Made by a program: the position numbers and the translations under genes. The notes under the pieces are model-generated. The model searched no databases. It saw only the letters and a list, made by a program, of their open reading frames with translations, and was not told where the DNA came from. A stretch of 43,830 nucleotides of DNA from a virus, in the IMG/VR virus record IMGVR_UViG_3300003322_000558, positions 1 through 43,830 of that record. One strand, 5' to 3'. Each line of letters opens with the position of its first letter. Positions within the stretch are counted from its first letter, which is position 1. Below are positions 6,686-15,728 of this stretch, in pieces.

Positions 6686-9084
6686 CACAGGTTCATCCCG
6701 AAATAGGAGAAAGTGGGCGCGACAGAGAAATTGACCGTGATACTGTCACCAGGATGCAGAAGGAATTGCCCGGAGGTGGCGCTATTGATGCCTACGCCAT
6801 TCATGCTAATACCCGTCACGGTTCCTCCAAAGACATTGAATCGGATGACGTATGCCAAGGTATTGACAAAAGGAACCCCACTCGTGATAGACGGCGTAGA
6901 AACCACAGAGTTAAGGAAAGTCCCCCGGTTTCCGCGGATCATCCGGTTCTGGCTACCCCCCGAATTGATCGCGAGGTTAAGCGGCTGGACAGCGCCAGCC
7001 AGATCGCAGTTGGAAATGGTGTAGTAATCCACATCGGCAGAAATTGCGACGGCGTACGCAGCCTGCCACGGGAAACCATCCGGCGTGTTGTCATAGCCTG
7101 CAGTAACGTCCGCTACCGTCGTGCCCACGCCCGCACTCAATGCTATGGCGGCAAGGTTGCCGAGCGCAGCGACGCGGTTTGTACCAGCGACGACCCCGCC
7201 CACGATTTGCACGCGGTTGGCCCCGTTTATGAGGTAGCCGTAGGCCCCCGCTGACACAACATTGCAGTTCGCGAATTCAAACACTCGGATAGCCCCAGGG
7301 CCGGCCAAGTAGATCGCAGTATCGTCCCAACATGCGAACCAGCACCCGGTAAATTTCACTCCGAACACGCCGCCACTTACGACACTAAGACTTTCTGCAG
7401 ACAGTACGCGATTGGCGATGTAATCGAAATACGTGTTATTGACATAAATGTTATTGATAATGACGCCCGCACTGGCTTGCAACTGGATGGCGTAATAGAA
7501 TCGCTCGATAAAACAGTTGTCCAGCTGTACCGTGTCCCACGTTGCGGAGTTGATCGTCAGGAAGTTCGTGCCGAAAACCGTGGTCATCGCACTTGTACGG
7601 TTCGGCGTCGGCGTCGGCACGGGCACAAACAGTCGGCATGAATCGAAAAAGAGACCGGCGCCTGTGCCGCAGACAAAGGCCGATTTTCCGATGTTGGCCA
7701 CATACCCAACCAAGTTTGTGAAATAGATCGCACCGGCGGGTCGCGTCGGGCTGCCCATCTGCGCAACCCTGCCCACGTTGATCAGATCGATGTTCTCGAA
7801 ATGCACCCGGTACGTATTTTCCATGTACCAGATCAGCGCATTCGCTCCGGGCGGGGCTAGGTACTCGATGGCGCAGTTCGAGAATTCACCATTCACCACC
7901 AGATCGGAACTGCCTGACGTGTTCCACGTGAATGTGGGGGCATTGGCGCTAAGAAGCAACTTAACCCCGGCGCGGCTCTCGCCGACGATAGCGATGCTTC
8001 CCTTCAGGATTGTGGTAACTGGCGCCGTGATCTTGTAGCGACCGTTCGGGATTTTAATGGTCACGCCAATCACATTCTGCGCATCGACGGAACCGGGGTT
8101 CAGCGAATTCGCGTAGGCAATGGCAGCGCTAAATGCCGCAGTATCGTCCGCAACCCCGTCACCCACGGCGTCGAAGTCCATCACGCTAACGGTCTCGCGC
8201 AGCTTGCTGTCGACGGTGCGGCTGGCTACCGCGCCTGCGTAGCCAGGGATGAACGCAAGTTTCGTGCTATTTATCGCGGCATTCGACGCAACCGTAGAAT
8301 CAGTGACCGAGCCAACGGGCGGAATCTGTGTCGACAACGTGGTGCCGATATAGCCCCAGATTTCCGTGACGTACGATGGGATCGGCGTCGTGAACGTCAG
8401 GACCGTGCCCGCCACGCTCCAGCCGGAGAAATCGCGCGGAACACCGTCCCAGTGCACCTCCAGATTGCCGGGTGAACCGGGCGCGCGCGGCAATGTTACG
8501 GACGTACTCACACCAGGGGTAAAGTCCGCACCCGCCACCAGTGTATAAGGGATACGATCTCCCGCACCCAGACTGGATGGGATTGGCAACACCGTCACGT
8601 TGCCCAGCGCATCGAACCCGATCACGGTATTGCCGCGCGCTGATTGCGCCGGCAGGGGTGCCAGCGGTGTGTCACTCACGCTGATCTTGATGGCGCGATC
8701 CGTGATTTCCTTTACTTGTTGAATCTGGATTTCCGCCCGGTCTAGCGCGTCCTCAACAACCTGCGCGAAGAACGGCCCCGGGTTTGGCAGGTCGGTCGGC
8801 TGCGTGTAGTCAAGGTCCCCCGTCAGCGTGAGCTTCTCACCAATCTGCAAGATCGTACCGCTGATCGGGTAGATGATAGTGCCGCCAGGGTTGTTGTCCT
8901 GGTTGCTATTCAGCACTACCGAATAGTCGGAATCGAGTACCAGATCGGCGTCAACTCCACTGGTACTCGTGAACGTGACCAGCACGTCCTCTTTCTTGAA
9001 AACCTTGAAGCTAAACGGAAAGGCAGTAGTGACGCCATTCCCAAGGAACGGCCCGGCCTTGCGGTTGGCGCTGGTGATGGTCAC
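6685..9084 (-). CDS. tailspike protein with pectate-lyase-type beta-helix
   Basis: A 799-residue receptor-binding protein. Residues 1-150 resemble the T7 gp17-type virion attachment domain (GNGVTTAFPFSFKVFKKEDV; later QVVEDALDRAEIQIQQV). After a linker, VMDFDAVGDGVADDTAAF near residue 300 marks the start of a pectate_lyase_3 beta-helix, a fold used by depolymerising tailspikes. The C-terminal end (about 730-799) is probably a trimerisation or receptor domain. The beta-helix region looks AT-richer than the late genes around it, consistent with domain exchange. The late-type promoter at 9119-9151 lies just upstream. Confidence 0.9.
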   Translation of the reverse strand: MTITSANRKAGPFLGNGVTTAFPFSFKVFKKEDVLVTFTSTSGVDADLVLDSDYSVVLNSNQDNNPGGTIIYPISGTILQIGEKLTLTGDLDYTQPTDLPNPGPFFAQVVEDALDRAEIQIQQVKEITDRAIKISVSDTPLAPLPAQSARGNTVIGFDALGNVTVLPIPSSLGAGDRIPYTLVAGADFTPGVSTSVTLPRAPGSPGNLEVHWDGVPRDFSGWSVAGTVLTFTTPIPSYVTEIWGYIGTTLSTQIPPVGSVTDSTVASNAAINSTKLAFIPGYAGAVASRTVDSKLRETVSVMDFDAVGDGVADDTAAFSAAIAYANSLNPGSVDAQNVIGVTIKIPNGRYKITAPVTTILKGSIAIVGESRAGVKLLLSANAPTFTWNTSGSSDLVVNGEFSNCAIEYLAPPGANALIWYMENTYRVHFENIDLINVGRVAQMGSPTRPAGAIYFTNLVGYVANIGKSAFVCGTGAGLFFDSCRLFVPVPTPTPNRTSAMTTVFGTNFLTINSATWDTVQLDNCFIERFYYAIQLQASAGVIINNIYVNNTYFDYIANRVLSAESLSVVSGGVFGVKFTGCWFACWDDTAIYLAGPGAIRVFEFANCNVVSAGAYGYLINGANRVQIVGGVVAGTNRVAALGNLAAIALSAGVGTTVADVTAGYDNTPDGFPWQAAYAVAISADVDYYTISNCDLAGAVQPLNLAINSGGSQNRMIRGNRGTFLNSVVSTPSITSGVPFVNTLAYVIRFNVFGGTVTGISMNGVGINSATSGQFLLHPGDSITVNFSVAPTFSYFGMNL

Positions 9085-9118
9085 GGTAGGATGGCCTCAG
9101 TATGGCTAGACTACCGGG

Positions 9119-9151
9119 ATTGTTCACCACTCGTTTAGCGTTAAGTGCACC
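9119..9151 (-). promoter_or_regulatory. late-type promoter A (upstream of tailspike)
   Basis: Read leftward: GGTGCACTTAACG (9151-9139), a 14-nt spacer beginning CTAAACG, then AACAAT (9124-9119). The same 13-mer, spacer length and -10-like hexamer occur at three other sites upstream of leftward genes. Transcription would begin near 9112, 28 nt before the tailspike ATG. Confidence 0.65.
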
Positions 9152-9157
9152 TTAGAC

Positions 9158-9185
9158 TTGACAAGTTTAGCGGATGCTGTAATCT
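9158..9185 (+). promoter_or_regulatory. rightward sigma70-like promoter with operator-like sites
   Basis: TTGACA at 9158-9163 is a perfect -35; TAATCT (9180-9185, 16-bp spacer) or TGTAAT (9178-9183, 14-bp spacer) could be the -10. TTAGCGGATGCTGT (9167-9180) lies between them and resembles the operator at 43406-43419; AGCGAAACGCT follows at 9188-9198. It would drive the 30-residue gene at 9216. Confidence 0.5.
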
Positions 9186-9215
9186 TTAGCGAAACGCTTT
9201 CCATAGGAGAAAACT

Positions 9216-9308
9216 ATGCGTGACGACTGGGGCTACGCTGTGCCTATCTCGATGTTCTTCACGGCCATCACGTTCCTGATCGAGGTGGTGCGCTGGATTC
9301 TGGACTGA
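9216..9308 (+). CDS. 30-residue membrane peptide on the opposite strand to the late operon
   Basis: ATG 9216 follows ATAGGAGAAAACT, a near-ideal ribosome site, and a TTGACA promoter. The product MRDDWGYAVPISMFFTAITF... has one hydrophobic helix (about 9-24) and ends WILD; the stop (9306-9308) directly abuts the convergent stop of the giant gene at 9309. It is the only rightward gene within about 32 kb of leftward genes, with its own promoter, which is the pattern of an independently expressed accessory gene. Function unknown; a small toxin-like, antiholin or exclusion peptide are options. Confidence 0.6.
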   Translation: MRDDWGYAVPISMFFTAITFLIEVVRWILD

Positions 9309-12300
9309 TCACTTGTTGGGTGGCGGGCCCACCAGCAGCGCTCCCGGGTTCTCCGTCTTACCGTCGGCCAATGCTTGCAACCCGGACACCGTGGCGTTGA
9401 TCTGCCCTGCCGGGTAATGGAACACGATGCCGGCCGACGAGTTCAGCGCCTTCAGGAATGCCTCGTCCACCTCGCCCTGGGCGGCCTGCTTGCCCAGCTT
9501 GGCGAACTCCGCGAAGAAGCGCGCACCGCCCGGGCCGCTGTAGTCGCTGTACAGGCCAGTTGCACCTTGCACGGCGGCCGACACTTCGCGCAGACCCACC
9601 ACCGTGCCGAACAGGTAGTTGAGCTGGTCCGCGATCAGCGAACGCAGGAACTCGTCGTCATCGTCCGGGCCTCCGTGCAGCGCGGATTTCACCACTGTGC
9701 CGAGCAGTGCCGGCAGGGTGTAGAGCAGCGCCAGGTCGGCGGCGAGCAGCGCCACCTCCCGCGGCTTGCGGAAGTTGGTGCGCCCGACAGCCTCCGCAGT
9801 CAGGTTGTAGGTAGTCGAGAAGAAGCTGTAGAAATTCGTCCACAGCTTTTTCAGCGGGCCGCCCCGCTGAATGGCCGCGAGATCGCCGATCTGGCCGGCG
9901 CCCTGAGCGTCGCGCACCGCCTGGTCGGCCAACGCGATGGCCTTGTCTTCGGTCATGTCTTCCTTCGACATGGCCTTCTCGTAGGCACCCCACCACGTTG
10001 GCACGTCGGCAATCAACTGCGCCTTCTGAATCATGTAGAAGTACGATGCGTCGATCTTCTGACGCAGTTCGGACTTGCCCGACACCCGGTTCTGGATCTC
10101 GTTGATTTCACGGTTCAGCGTGTTCGCGCGCAGGCGCATGAAGTCGGACATCTCGTACATGTCCTTCATGCCTTTCTCCAGCCCGACAGCTCCGGCGGCC
10201 CAGTGGCTGGCGCCCTTCAGCACCCACTTCGGCCCGATGCGCACCGCGCTCTGCGTGAGCCCCAGCGGCTGCATCAGTGACGTGGTGAGTCGGTAGCCGA
10301 GGCCGGCTACCGTGGAACCGATGCGCAGATGGTTCAGCATGCGGCCCATCCACCCGTCAGCAGCGCTCTCACCGACTGCCACATCCTTCAGCGTGTCCTT
10401 CATCTGCTTCAGGATTTCGGGGCCATAGTGCCGGCGCACGGCTTCGTCCACGCCGCTGTTGCGTAGCAGGCGGTTCGCGTCGACCAGGTACTCGTGCCAG
10501 GCCAGGTCGTGGATCACCTGCTGCACGTGGTCGGTGATGACGCCGAGATCGTAGCGGATCGGGCGGCCGGTGGATTCCGTCCGCGATTTCAGGTGTCCGC
10601 GGCGGGTCTGCGCACGGGTGTACAGGCCGCGCTCGATCTGTTTCTGCACCTCGGCGTTGATGTCCGATTCGGCGCGCGAGCTGCGCAGTGCGTCATAGCT
10701 GATAGGGTAGTAGCCGCCCTTGAATTCGCCGAACTTCGTCTGCACGGGCTCGGCCTCCACCCACTCCGGCTCGACGCCCGTCAAGCGCTTTTCCTTGGCA
10801 GCGATCTGCGGGCGGAAGGAGTCGAGGTAGTCCCACACCCCCTGGACGAATTTCCAGTCTTCCTCGGTCAGCGTGTCGAGCAGGGTGTCGAGTTGCGAGG
10901 GGGTCAGGTTCTCGCCAGCGAGCACGCGTTCGCGGTTCACGGCGTTGCCCATGTTCAGCGCGATGCCCAGTCGTTCCTCCTTCGTGAACGACTTGCCGAT
11001 CTCCGGGAAGAACTGCTTGCGGTGCAGCCCCTTCTGTTTCAGGATCGGGCGCAGCAGTTCGCCCAGCTTCTTCGTGGCGCGCTCGTTCTCCACGGCCTCG
11101 AAGTCGCCGGCGCTGTTCATCGTGCGCACGAGGTATTCCCATGCCGCGCCGGCGTCCTGCCAGCCGTCGAACTCGCGCGCGTAGCTGGCGAACTTGCGGT
11201 GCTCGGCCTTGAACCCCCGGAACATACGGCGGATGTTCACGAGGCGCCCGCGATCGGAGGACCGTTCCTCCGGCACGACGCGCTTCGCGTTGTTCTCGAT
11301 CGAGGCGACCAGCTCGTCCACGGCCGCCTGGAATTCGCGCTGGTCCTTGGCGGTCAGCAGTTTCTTCTTCAGCCGGCCCAGGTGCTCGATGTTACGCACC
11401 GCGTCGGTCAGGCCGCGCAATTCCTCGACCGTCATGTCCTTATACGACTGGCGGCGTGCTTCATCCAGCAGGGCTGGGTCGATAATCGGTTCCAGCCCCT
11501 GTTCCTCCTGCGATTGCACCCACTCCAGCAGCGACTTGCGACGGTCGATGGCCGTCAGGCTCTGCCCGGTGCGCAGGTCGAACCGCTCCAGCAGTGCATC
11601 GATCTGCTCGCGGTAGGACGGATCGATGCTCTTGCGCGTCGATTCCTTGTCGAACTTCTTCAGGTAGTCGACCGACTTCTGGATCTCGTCCTGCGCCGCG
11701 TAGGCCGCCTTGGCCGCGTACGTGTTCACCAGCTGGTTGCGCTTCTCGGCAGCAGCCGTCTCCAGGTCGCCTTTCTTGAACGCGCGTTCGGACTCGCGCG
11801 CCGCACGCCCTTCAGCGGCCGTGTACTGCCCCGGCTTGACATCGCGCACGCGCAGCCGCGCGATCATCTGCTCGGCAAACTGGCGGGCGGCGCTGGCCAA
11901 CACGCGGCGATCGCCGATGGCCTGGTTCAGTGCGTTCAGCTCGGTGGCGATGAAGCGGGCGCGGGCGTCGTTATGGATGGCCGCGTCGGCGGCGCGGTCC
12001 ATGCTCTGCTTATCGGTCAGATCGCCATACCGCTCCAGCATGCGCTGGTCGGTCATGCCCTCGATGACGGAATCGACCGGCTCGGCGTCGAGCAGCGCGC
12101 GCACGAGCTGGTCGCCCGAGGTGTAGCCGAACATCTGCGCCGCCGCGTCCGGGCTGATACCGTCCTTGCCCAGCATGCCGTACCGGCCGTAACCCAGCTT
12201 GCTCCAGTCCAACAACGCGAACTTGTCACCCTCGCCACCGTACATGTCGCCCAGCGCGTCGATGTCGAGCTTGTGCGCATCGGCCGTGAACGGCTCGCCG

Positions 12301-15300
12301 TTGATCGTTGTCGTGCCACGGCGCAGGAACTGCATCGCGCTGTAGAGCGGCGTGGCGTAGACCTCGGCCTCTACCTCGTCGCGCACGGCGGCGCGCTGCG
12401 CGTCGGCCTGCTTCTGCAGGTCTTTCAGCACGCGACTGCGGGCGTTGTTCAGCCACTTCATGTCGCGCATGCTGCGCGTTTCCAGGTTCTGCAGCGCATC
12501 CTGCTGGGCTTCGCTGTTCAGGTTCTGGTAGGCGCGCCACTGGTTCTCGTCCATGCCGGCCGCCTGCGCCGAGTCGAACATGGGCGCGGCGCCTTCGATC
12601 ACCTGCTGTTCGGCGATGGCGTCGGACGTGGCCAGCATGCGGTCGAACACGCTGCGCACCTCGTCGGTCAACTGCACGTTCAGGCGTGCCAGGTTGCGGT
12701 AGACGTTGACGAGCCATGCGCGGAACCGCTGGAATACGCCGCGCAGTTCCTGGCTGGGTGCCTTTCCTTCAAACAGGTACGCCTCAAAGCCGCGCGCGAA
12801 CTGCTCGTGATTGTCGCGCTTCTGGTCGAGCGTCATGCCGCGCCACGTCTCGATGTCCGGCACGCCGAACCACTTCAGCACCGCGTCCATGTCGTCCTTG
12901 ATCTCCTGTGGCGCGTCGGGGCGTGCGGCGAGATCCGACAGCACCTCCAGGTAGAAGTGACCAGACTCGTGCAGGAACGTGGACAGGTCCGCGTTCTCCA
13001 GCAGGGTCAGGATCGGTGCCTGCTGCGTGATGTCACGCGGCACGGTGAGGCTACCACGTTCGCCTTGGTTGACCTGTGGGAATTTTACTTTGATCGACCC
13101 GCCGGGTTTTCCAGTGTCTATACGATAATCCGTGCGCCCATCTGGGAATTCGTCGTCGATCTGAAGCAAGGACGGGTCGATATTTATTGCCACTGCGGTG
13201 TCACCGTAACCCGTGTCGGTTTCCGCCCGTGTAGTTACATAGACATCAGGCTCGCCCGCAGATTTGAGACGCCCGGTCTGGCGGATCTGTGCAGCCTTGC
13301 CCGCGCTGGTGTGATGGTAAACAGTAACCGTACCGTCGGCGTTTAGTGGTAAACCGGTATCTTCGTCGATTTTTTGCGGTTGGTTGACCTGTTGCGGTGC
13401 GGCCGTGACGGTGTAGACGGGCGCGTTGTCGGGCGACTGCCAGCGGCCGTTCTCCAGCACTGCGGCTGGGTTCTTCTCGACGGTATAGCCCCGGCGAGCG
13501 AGCGCGTCGTACACACGAGACGCTGACTCTGACACCGCGCTATCACTATGAAGAATTTTCCCTTGGGCGATGGCGTAGTTCGCCAACTGCTCATACGCTT
13601 GGCGCGCAGCCCCCTTGCCTTGTTGATCGGGGTTTACATGGGACTCCGAAATGACAACAGCATTGGGCACCTCCTCACCGTAGACTTCGCCGACTTCCTG
13701 ATCGCCGCTACGGATGGTTTTGATAAAGTTGCTGTTTGCCGCCCACCGGCCACCAAGAGCCGCAGACGTGCTCCCGCTACCGAGCCATTCAGTATCGGTA
13801 AGCACTTGCTGTCTAGCCTGATCCGTGGTCAGCAGCGACGCGGCATGTTGGGGGTTTTGCTGTTGCCCAGCGTGCTCGTCCAGGCGTTGTTCGCCATCCA
13901 CCAGATCCTCTCGCGCGAACCGGATCGGGTAGCGCTGCGCGAATTCCTCGGGCGTCATGCCGGTGCGTGCGCCTTGCACGGCGTAGAAGTTCGACAGCAT
14001 GGTGGCGTACTGCTGGTTGACCTGCGGCGTGAAGCGGTTAACGGCGTCGAGCCGCTGGGCGATATCCTGCTGCACCGCATCGCGCGACGCCTTGAAAGCC
14101 TGGTCCGGCGCCTGCGCGGCCAGTGTGCGCTCGACCTCCTGCTGGAACTGGTTGGCGCCGGACTGCATGAATTCCTCGGCTTCCTTCTGGTTCATGCCCA
14201 GCGGGTCGGTCTTCAGGTACGGCACCAGCGGCGCGGACAGGTCGGTGCCGGCCACGTTGGTAGTGAACTCGTCCAGTGGGATGCGGATCGTGCCGCCCGT
14301 AGCGGTGGCCTCGGGCAGCTGCGCCGCGACCGACGGCGACACCTGCGCCAGCGCAGCCACGTCCACGCCGGATTGCGCCAGGCTCTGCACGTCGATGTAC
14401 ACGTCCTGCACGGGCCCGTCCGCTGTTGCCTCGCGCACGAACGCGCCGAACGTATCGGCGTCGCGCGGGCGCAGCTTGTTGACGGCGGCAAGCTGGTCCT
14501 GCTCGGTCAGCGCCGCCGCGTTGGCCTGCGCCTGCGCTGCATCCTGCTGCTTGCGCGTCATGCGGTCGCCCACGGCCTGCACGCCGCGCGCGGCACCAGT
14601 CAGCGCCCCACCCGCTACGATCGTGGCGACAAGGGTTTGCGCCAGCGCATCAGGCTGCTCCCGAATGTAATCGCCCACCGGTTTCTCCGGATTGAGCACC
14701 GCCCATTCGTTCAGATTCTGCAACGTGGTTGCAACAAGCTCGTTCGGAACTTCAGCCTTCAGTTGCTGCGTCACGAAGCTGAGCAGCGGCGTGCGCGCGT
14801 TAAGGTTGCGCAGGAACGTCGCCACAGGGAGTTTTTCAGTGGCGTATTCAATGGCCCCCTGGCTCACCCCGAACGGGATTGCCTGCTGTACAGGAACGCC
14901 CTTATCGCGCGCTTCGCCGTACGCCTGCCCTGCTGTAGTGGCAGTCAACAACGGCAGAAGACCGGCAGCCCCGCCAGTGGCCAGCGCGGAGCCCAGTTGC
15001 CCGACAGACTGCAACCCCGAATAAACGCCTGCTTCGATATTGCCGGACGCCTGTGGGATCAAGCTTTTCGACATCACATCTTGCTCGCGGCGCCACTGCG
15101 CCACGCCCGCCGCGACGCGTGCGAATGGGTTCTCCGGCAGCAGTTGAGCCGCCAACCCGACAGGCCCTTCGGAGAAAGATATTGGGCGCTGGCGCGCCTG
15201 ATCGGCGCCTTGCGCCAGCGTGTCAAAGAACGATTGCACCCCGCCATACAGACCGGAGGTGAACGATGGGCCAACACCGGCAACCACTGACTTCGCCCCG

Positions 15301-15728
15301 CCAGACAGGTAGCGCAGCGTGCGCTCGATCCCGCTCAGGTTCTCGGTATCGTCCCGACTGATCGCGGCCGTCTGCGGCGTGGCCAGCAGGCCGGACGTGG
15401 CCGGCGACTGGAACGCCAGTTTCTCGTAATCGATGCTGTCGATCACGTCGCGCCGCTCGTAATCCTTCTGCTGCAGCCGCACCGTCTCGGCTGGCACCCC
15501 GTACTTGCGGCCCAGCGCCTGCACGCGCGCCTCGGCGTCCGGGTTCTGGTCGGCCGTCTGCATGACCGACACCCGGTACGGCGTCGATTTCGTGCCGGAG
15601 TCGATGACCTGCAGGTAGGGGTTGGGCTCGGCTGTCGGGCCGGCCGGCACCTGTGCCGCTGCATCGGCGGGGCTGGCCGGGGGCGGTGCGTCGGGAACCA
15701 GCGAGAGGTACGGATTCTGATCAGCCAT
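9309..15728 (-). CDS. giant ejected virion protein with polyvalent-type domains (2139 aa)
   Basis: The largest gene, last of the ejection set. Regions by residue: 1-60 Pro/Ala-rich; 100-400 Gly/Ala-rich helices that may insert in membrane; about 645-770 an acetyltransferase-like segment (VNPDQQGKGAARQAYEQL is GNAT motif A-like); about 790-890 an ADP-ribosyltransferase-like segment (TVYHHTSAGKAAQIRQTG, YVTT); 920-924 HESGH, a zincin metallopeptidase motif with downstream GFEAYLFEG; then long charged helices, and near residue 2000 a hydrophobic stretch (LLAADLALLYTLPALLG). Such mixtures are known from phage polyvalent proteins injected with the genome. It probably also plays the T7 gp16 channel role. 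Domain calls are by motif reading only; the ORF itself is certain. Confidence 0.85.
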   Translation of the reverse strand: MADQNPYLSLVPDAPPPASPADAAAQVPAGPTAEPNPYLQVIDSGTKSTPYRVSVMQTADQNPDAEARVQALGRKYGVPAETVRLQQKDYERRDVIDSIDYEKLAFQSPATSGLLATPQTAAISRDDTENLSGIERTLRYLSGGAKSVVAGVGPSFTSGLYGGVQSFFDTLAQGADQARQRPISFSEGPVGLAAQLLPENPFARVAAGVAQWRREQDVMSKSLIPQASGNIEAGVYSGLQSVGQLGSALATGGAAGLLPLLTATTAGQAYGEARDKGVPVQQAIPFGVSQGAIEYATEKLPVATFLRNLNARTPLLSFVTQQLKAEVPNELVATTLQNLNEWAVLNPEKPVGDYIREQPDALAQTLVATIVAGGALTGAARGVQAVGDRMTRKQQDAAQAQANAAALTEQDQLAAVNKLRPRDADTFGAFVREATADGPVQDVYIDVQSLAQSGVDVAALAQVSPSVAAQLPEATATGGTIRIPLDEFTTNVAGTDLSAPLVPYLKTDPLGMNQKEAEEFMQSGANQFQQEVERTLAAQAPDQAFKASRDAVQQDIAQRLDAVNRFTPQVNQQYATMLSNFYAVQGARTGMTPEEFAQRYPIRFAREDLVDGEQRLDEHAGQQQNPQHAASLLTTDQARQQVLTDTEWLGSGSTSAALGGRWAANSNFIKTIRSGDQEVGEVYGEEVPNAVVISESHVNPDQQGKGAARQAYEQLANYAIAQGKILHSDSAVSESASRVYDALARRGYTVEKNPAAVLENGRWQSPDNAPVYTVTAAPQQVNQPQKIDEDTGLPLNADGTVTVYHHTSAGKAAQIRQTGRLKSAGEPDVYVTTRAETDTGYGDTAVAINIDPSLLQIDDEFPDGRTDYRIDTGKPGGSIKVKFPQVNQGERGSLTVPRDITQQAPILTLLENADLSTFLHESGHFYLEVLSDLAARPDAPQEIKDDMDAVLKWFGVPDIETWRGMTLDQKRDNHEQFARGFEAYLFEGKAPSQELRGVFQRFRAWLVNVYRNLARLNVQLTDEVRSVFDRMLATSDAIAEQQVIEGAAPMFDSAQAAGMDENQWRAYQNLNSEAQQDALQNLETRSMRDMKWLNNARSRVLKDLQKQADAQRAAVRDEVEAEVYATPLYSAMQFLRRGTTTINGEPFTADAHKLDIDALGDMYGGEGDKFALLDWSKLGYGRYGMLGKDGISPDAAAQMFGYTSGDQLVRALLDAEPVDSVIEGMTDQRMLERYGDLTDKQSMDRAADAAIHNDARARFIATELNALNQAIGDRRVLASAARQFAEQMIARLRVRDVKPGQYTAAEGRAARESERAFKKGDLETAAAEKRNQLVNTYAAKAAYAAQDEIQKSVDYLKKFDKESTRKSIDPSYREQIDALLERFDLRTGQSLTAIDRRKSLLEWVQSQEEQGLEPIIDPALLDEARRQSYKDMTVEELRGLTDAVRNIEHLGRLKKKLLTAKDQREFQAAVDELVASIENNAKRVVPEERSSDRGRLVNIRRMFRGFKAEHRKFASYAREFDGWQDAGAAWEYLVRTMNSAGDFEAVENERATKKLGELLRPILKQKGLHRKQFFPEIGKSFTKEERLGIALNMGNAVNRERVLAGENLTPSQLDTLLDTLTEEDWKFVQGVWDYLDSFRPQIAAKEKRLTGVEPEWVEAEPVQTKFGEFKGGYYPISYDALRSSRAESDINAEVQKQIERGLYTRAQTRRGHLKSRTESTGRPIRYDLGVITDHVQQVIHDLAWHEYLVDANRLLRNSGVDEAVRRHYGPEILKQMKDTLKDVAVGESAADGWMGRMLNHLRIGSTVAGLGYRLTTSLMQPLGLTQSAVRIGPKWVLKGASHWAAGAVGLEKGMKDMYEMSDFMRLRANTLNREINEIQNRVSGKSELRQKIDASYFYMIQKAQLIADVPTWWGAYEKAMSKEDMTEDKAIALADQAVRDAQGAGQIGDLAAIQRGGPLKKLWTNFYSFFSTTYNLTAEAVGRTNFRKPREVALLAADLALLYTLPALLGTVVKSALHGGPDDDDEFLRSLIADQLNYLFGTVVGLREVSAAVQGATGLYSDYSGPGGARFFAEFAKLGKQAAQGEVDEAFLKALNSSAGIVFHYPAGQINATVSGLQALADGKTENPGALLVGPPPNK

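Noticed and set aside
10494-13346. A 950-codon open frame on the + strand
   Set aside because: It is exactly antisense to the giant virion protein gene, has Arg/His/Leu-biased composition with no domain, and results from GC-rich third positions.
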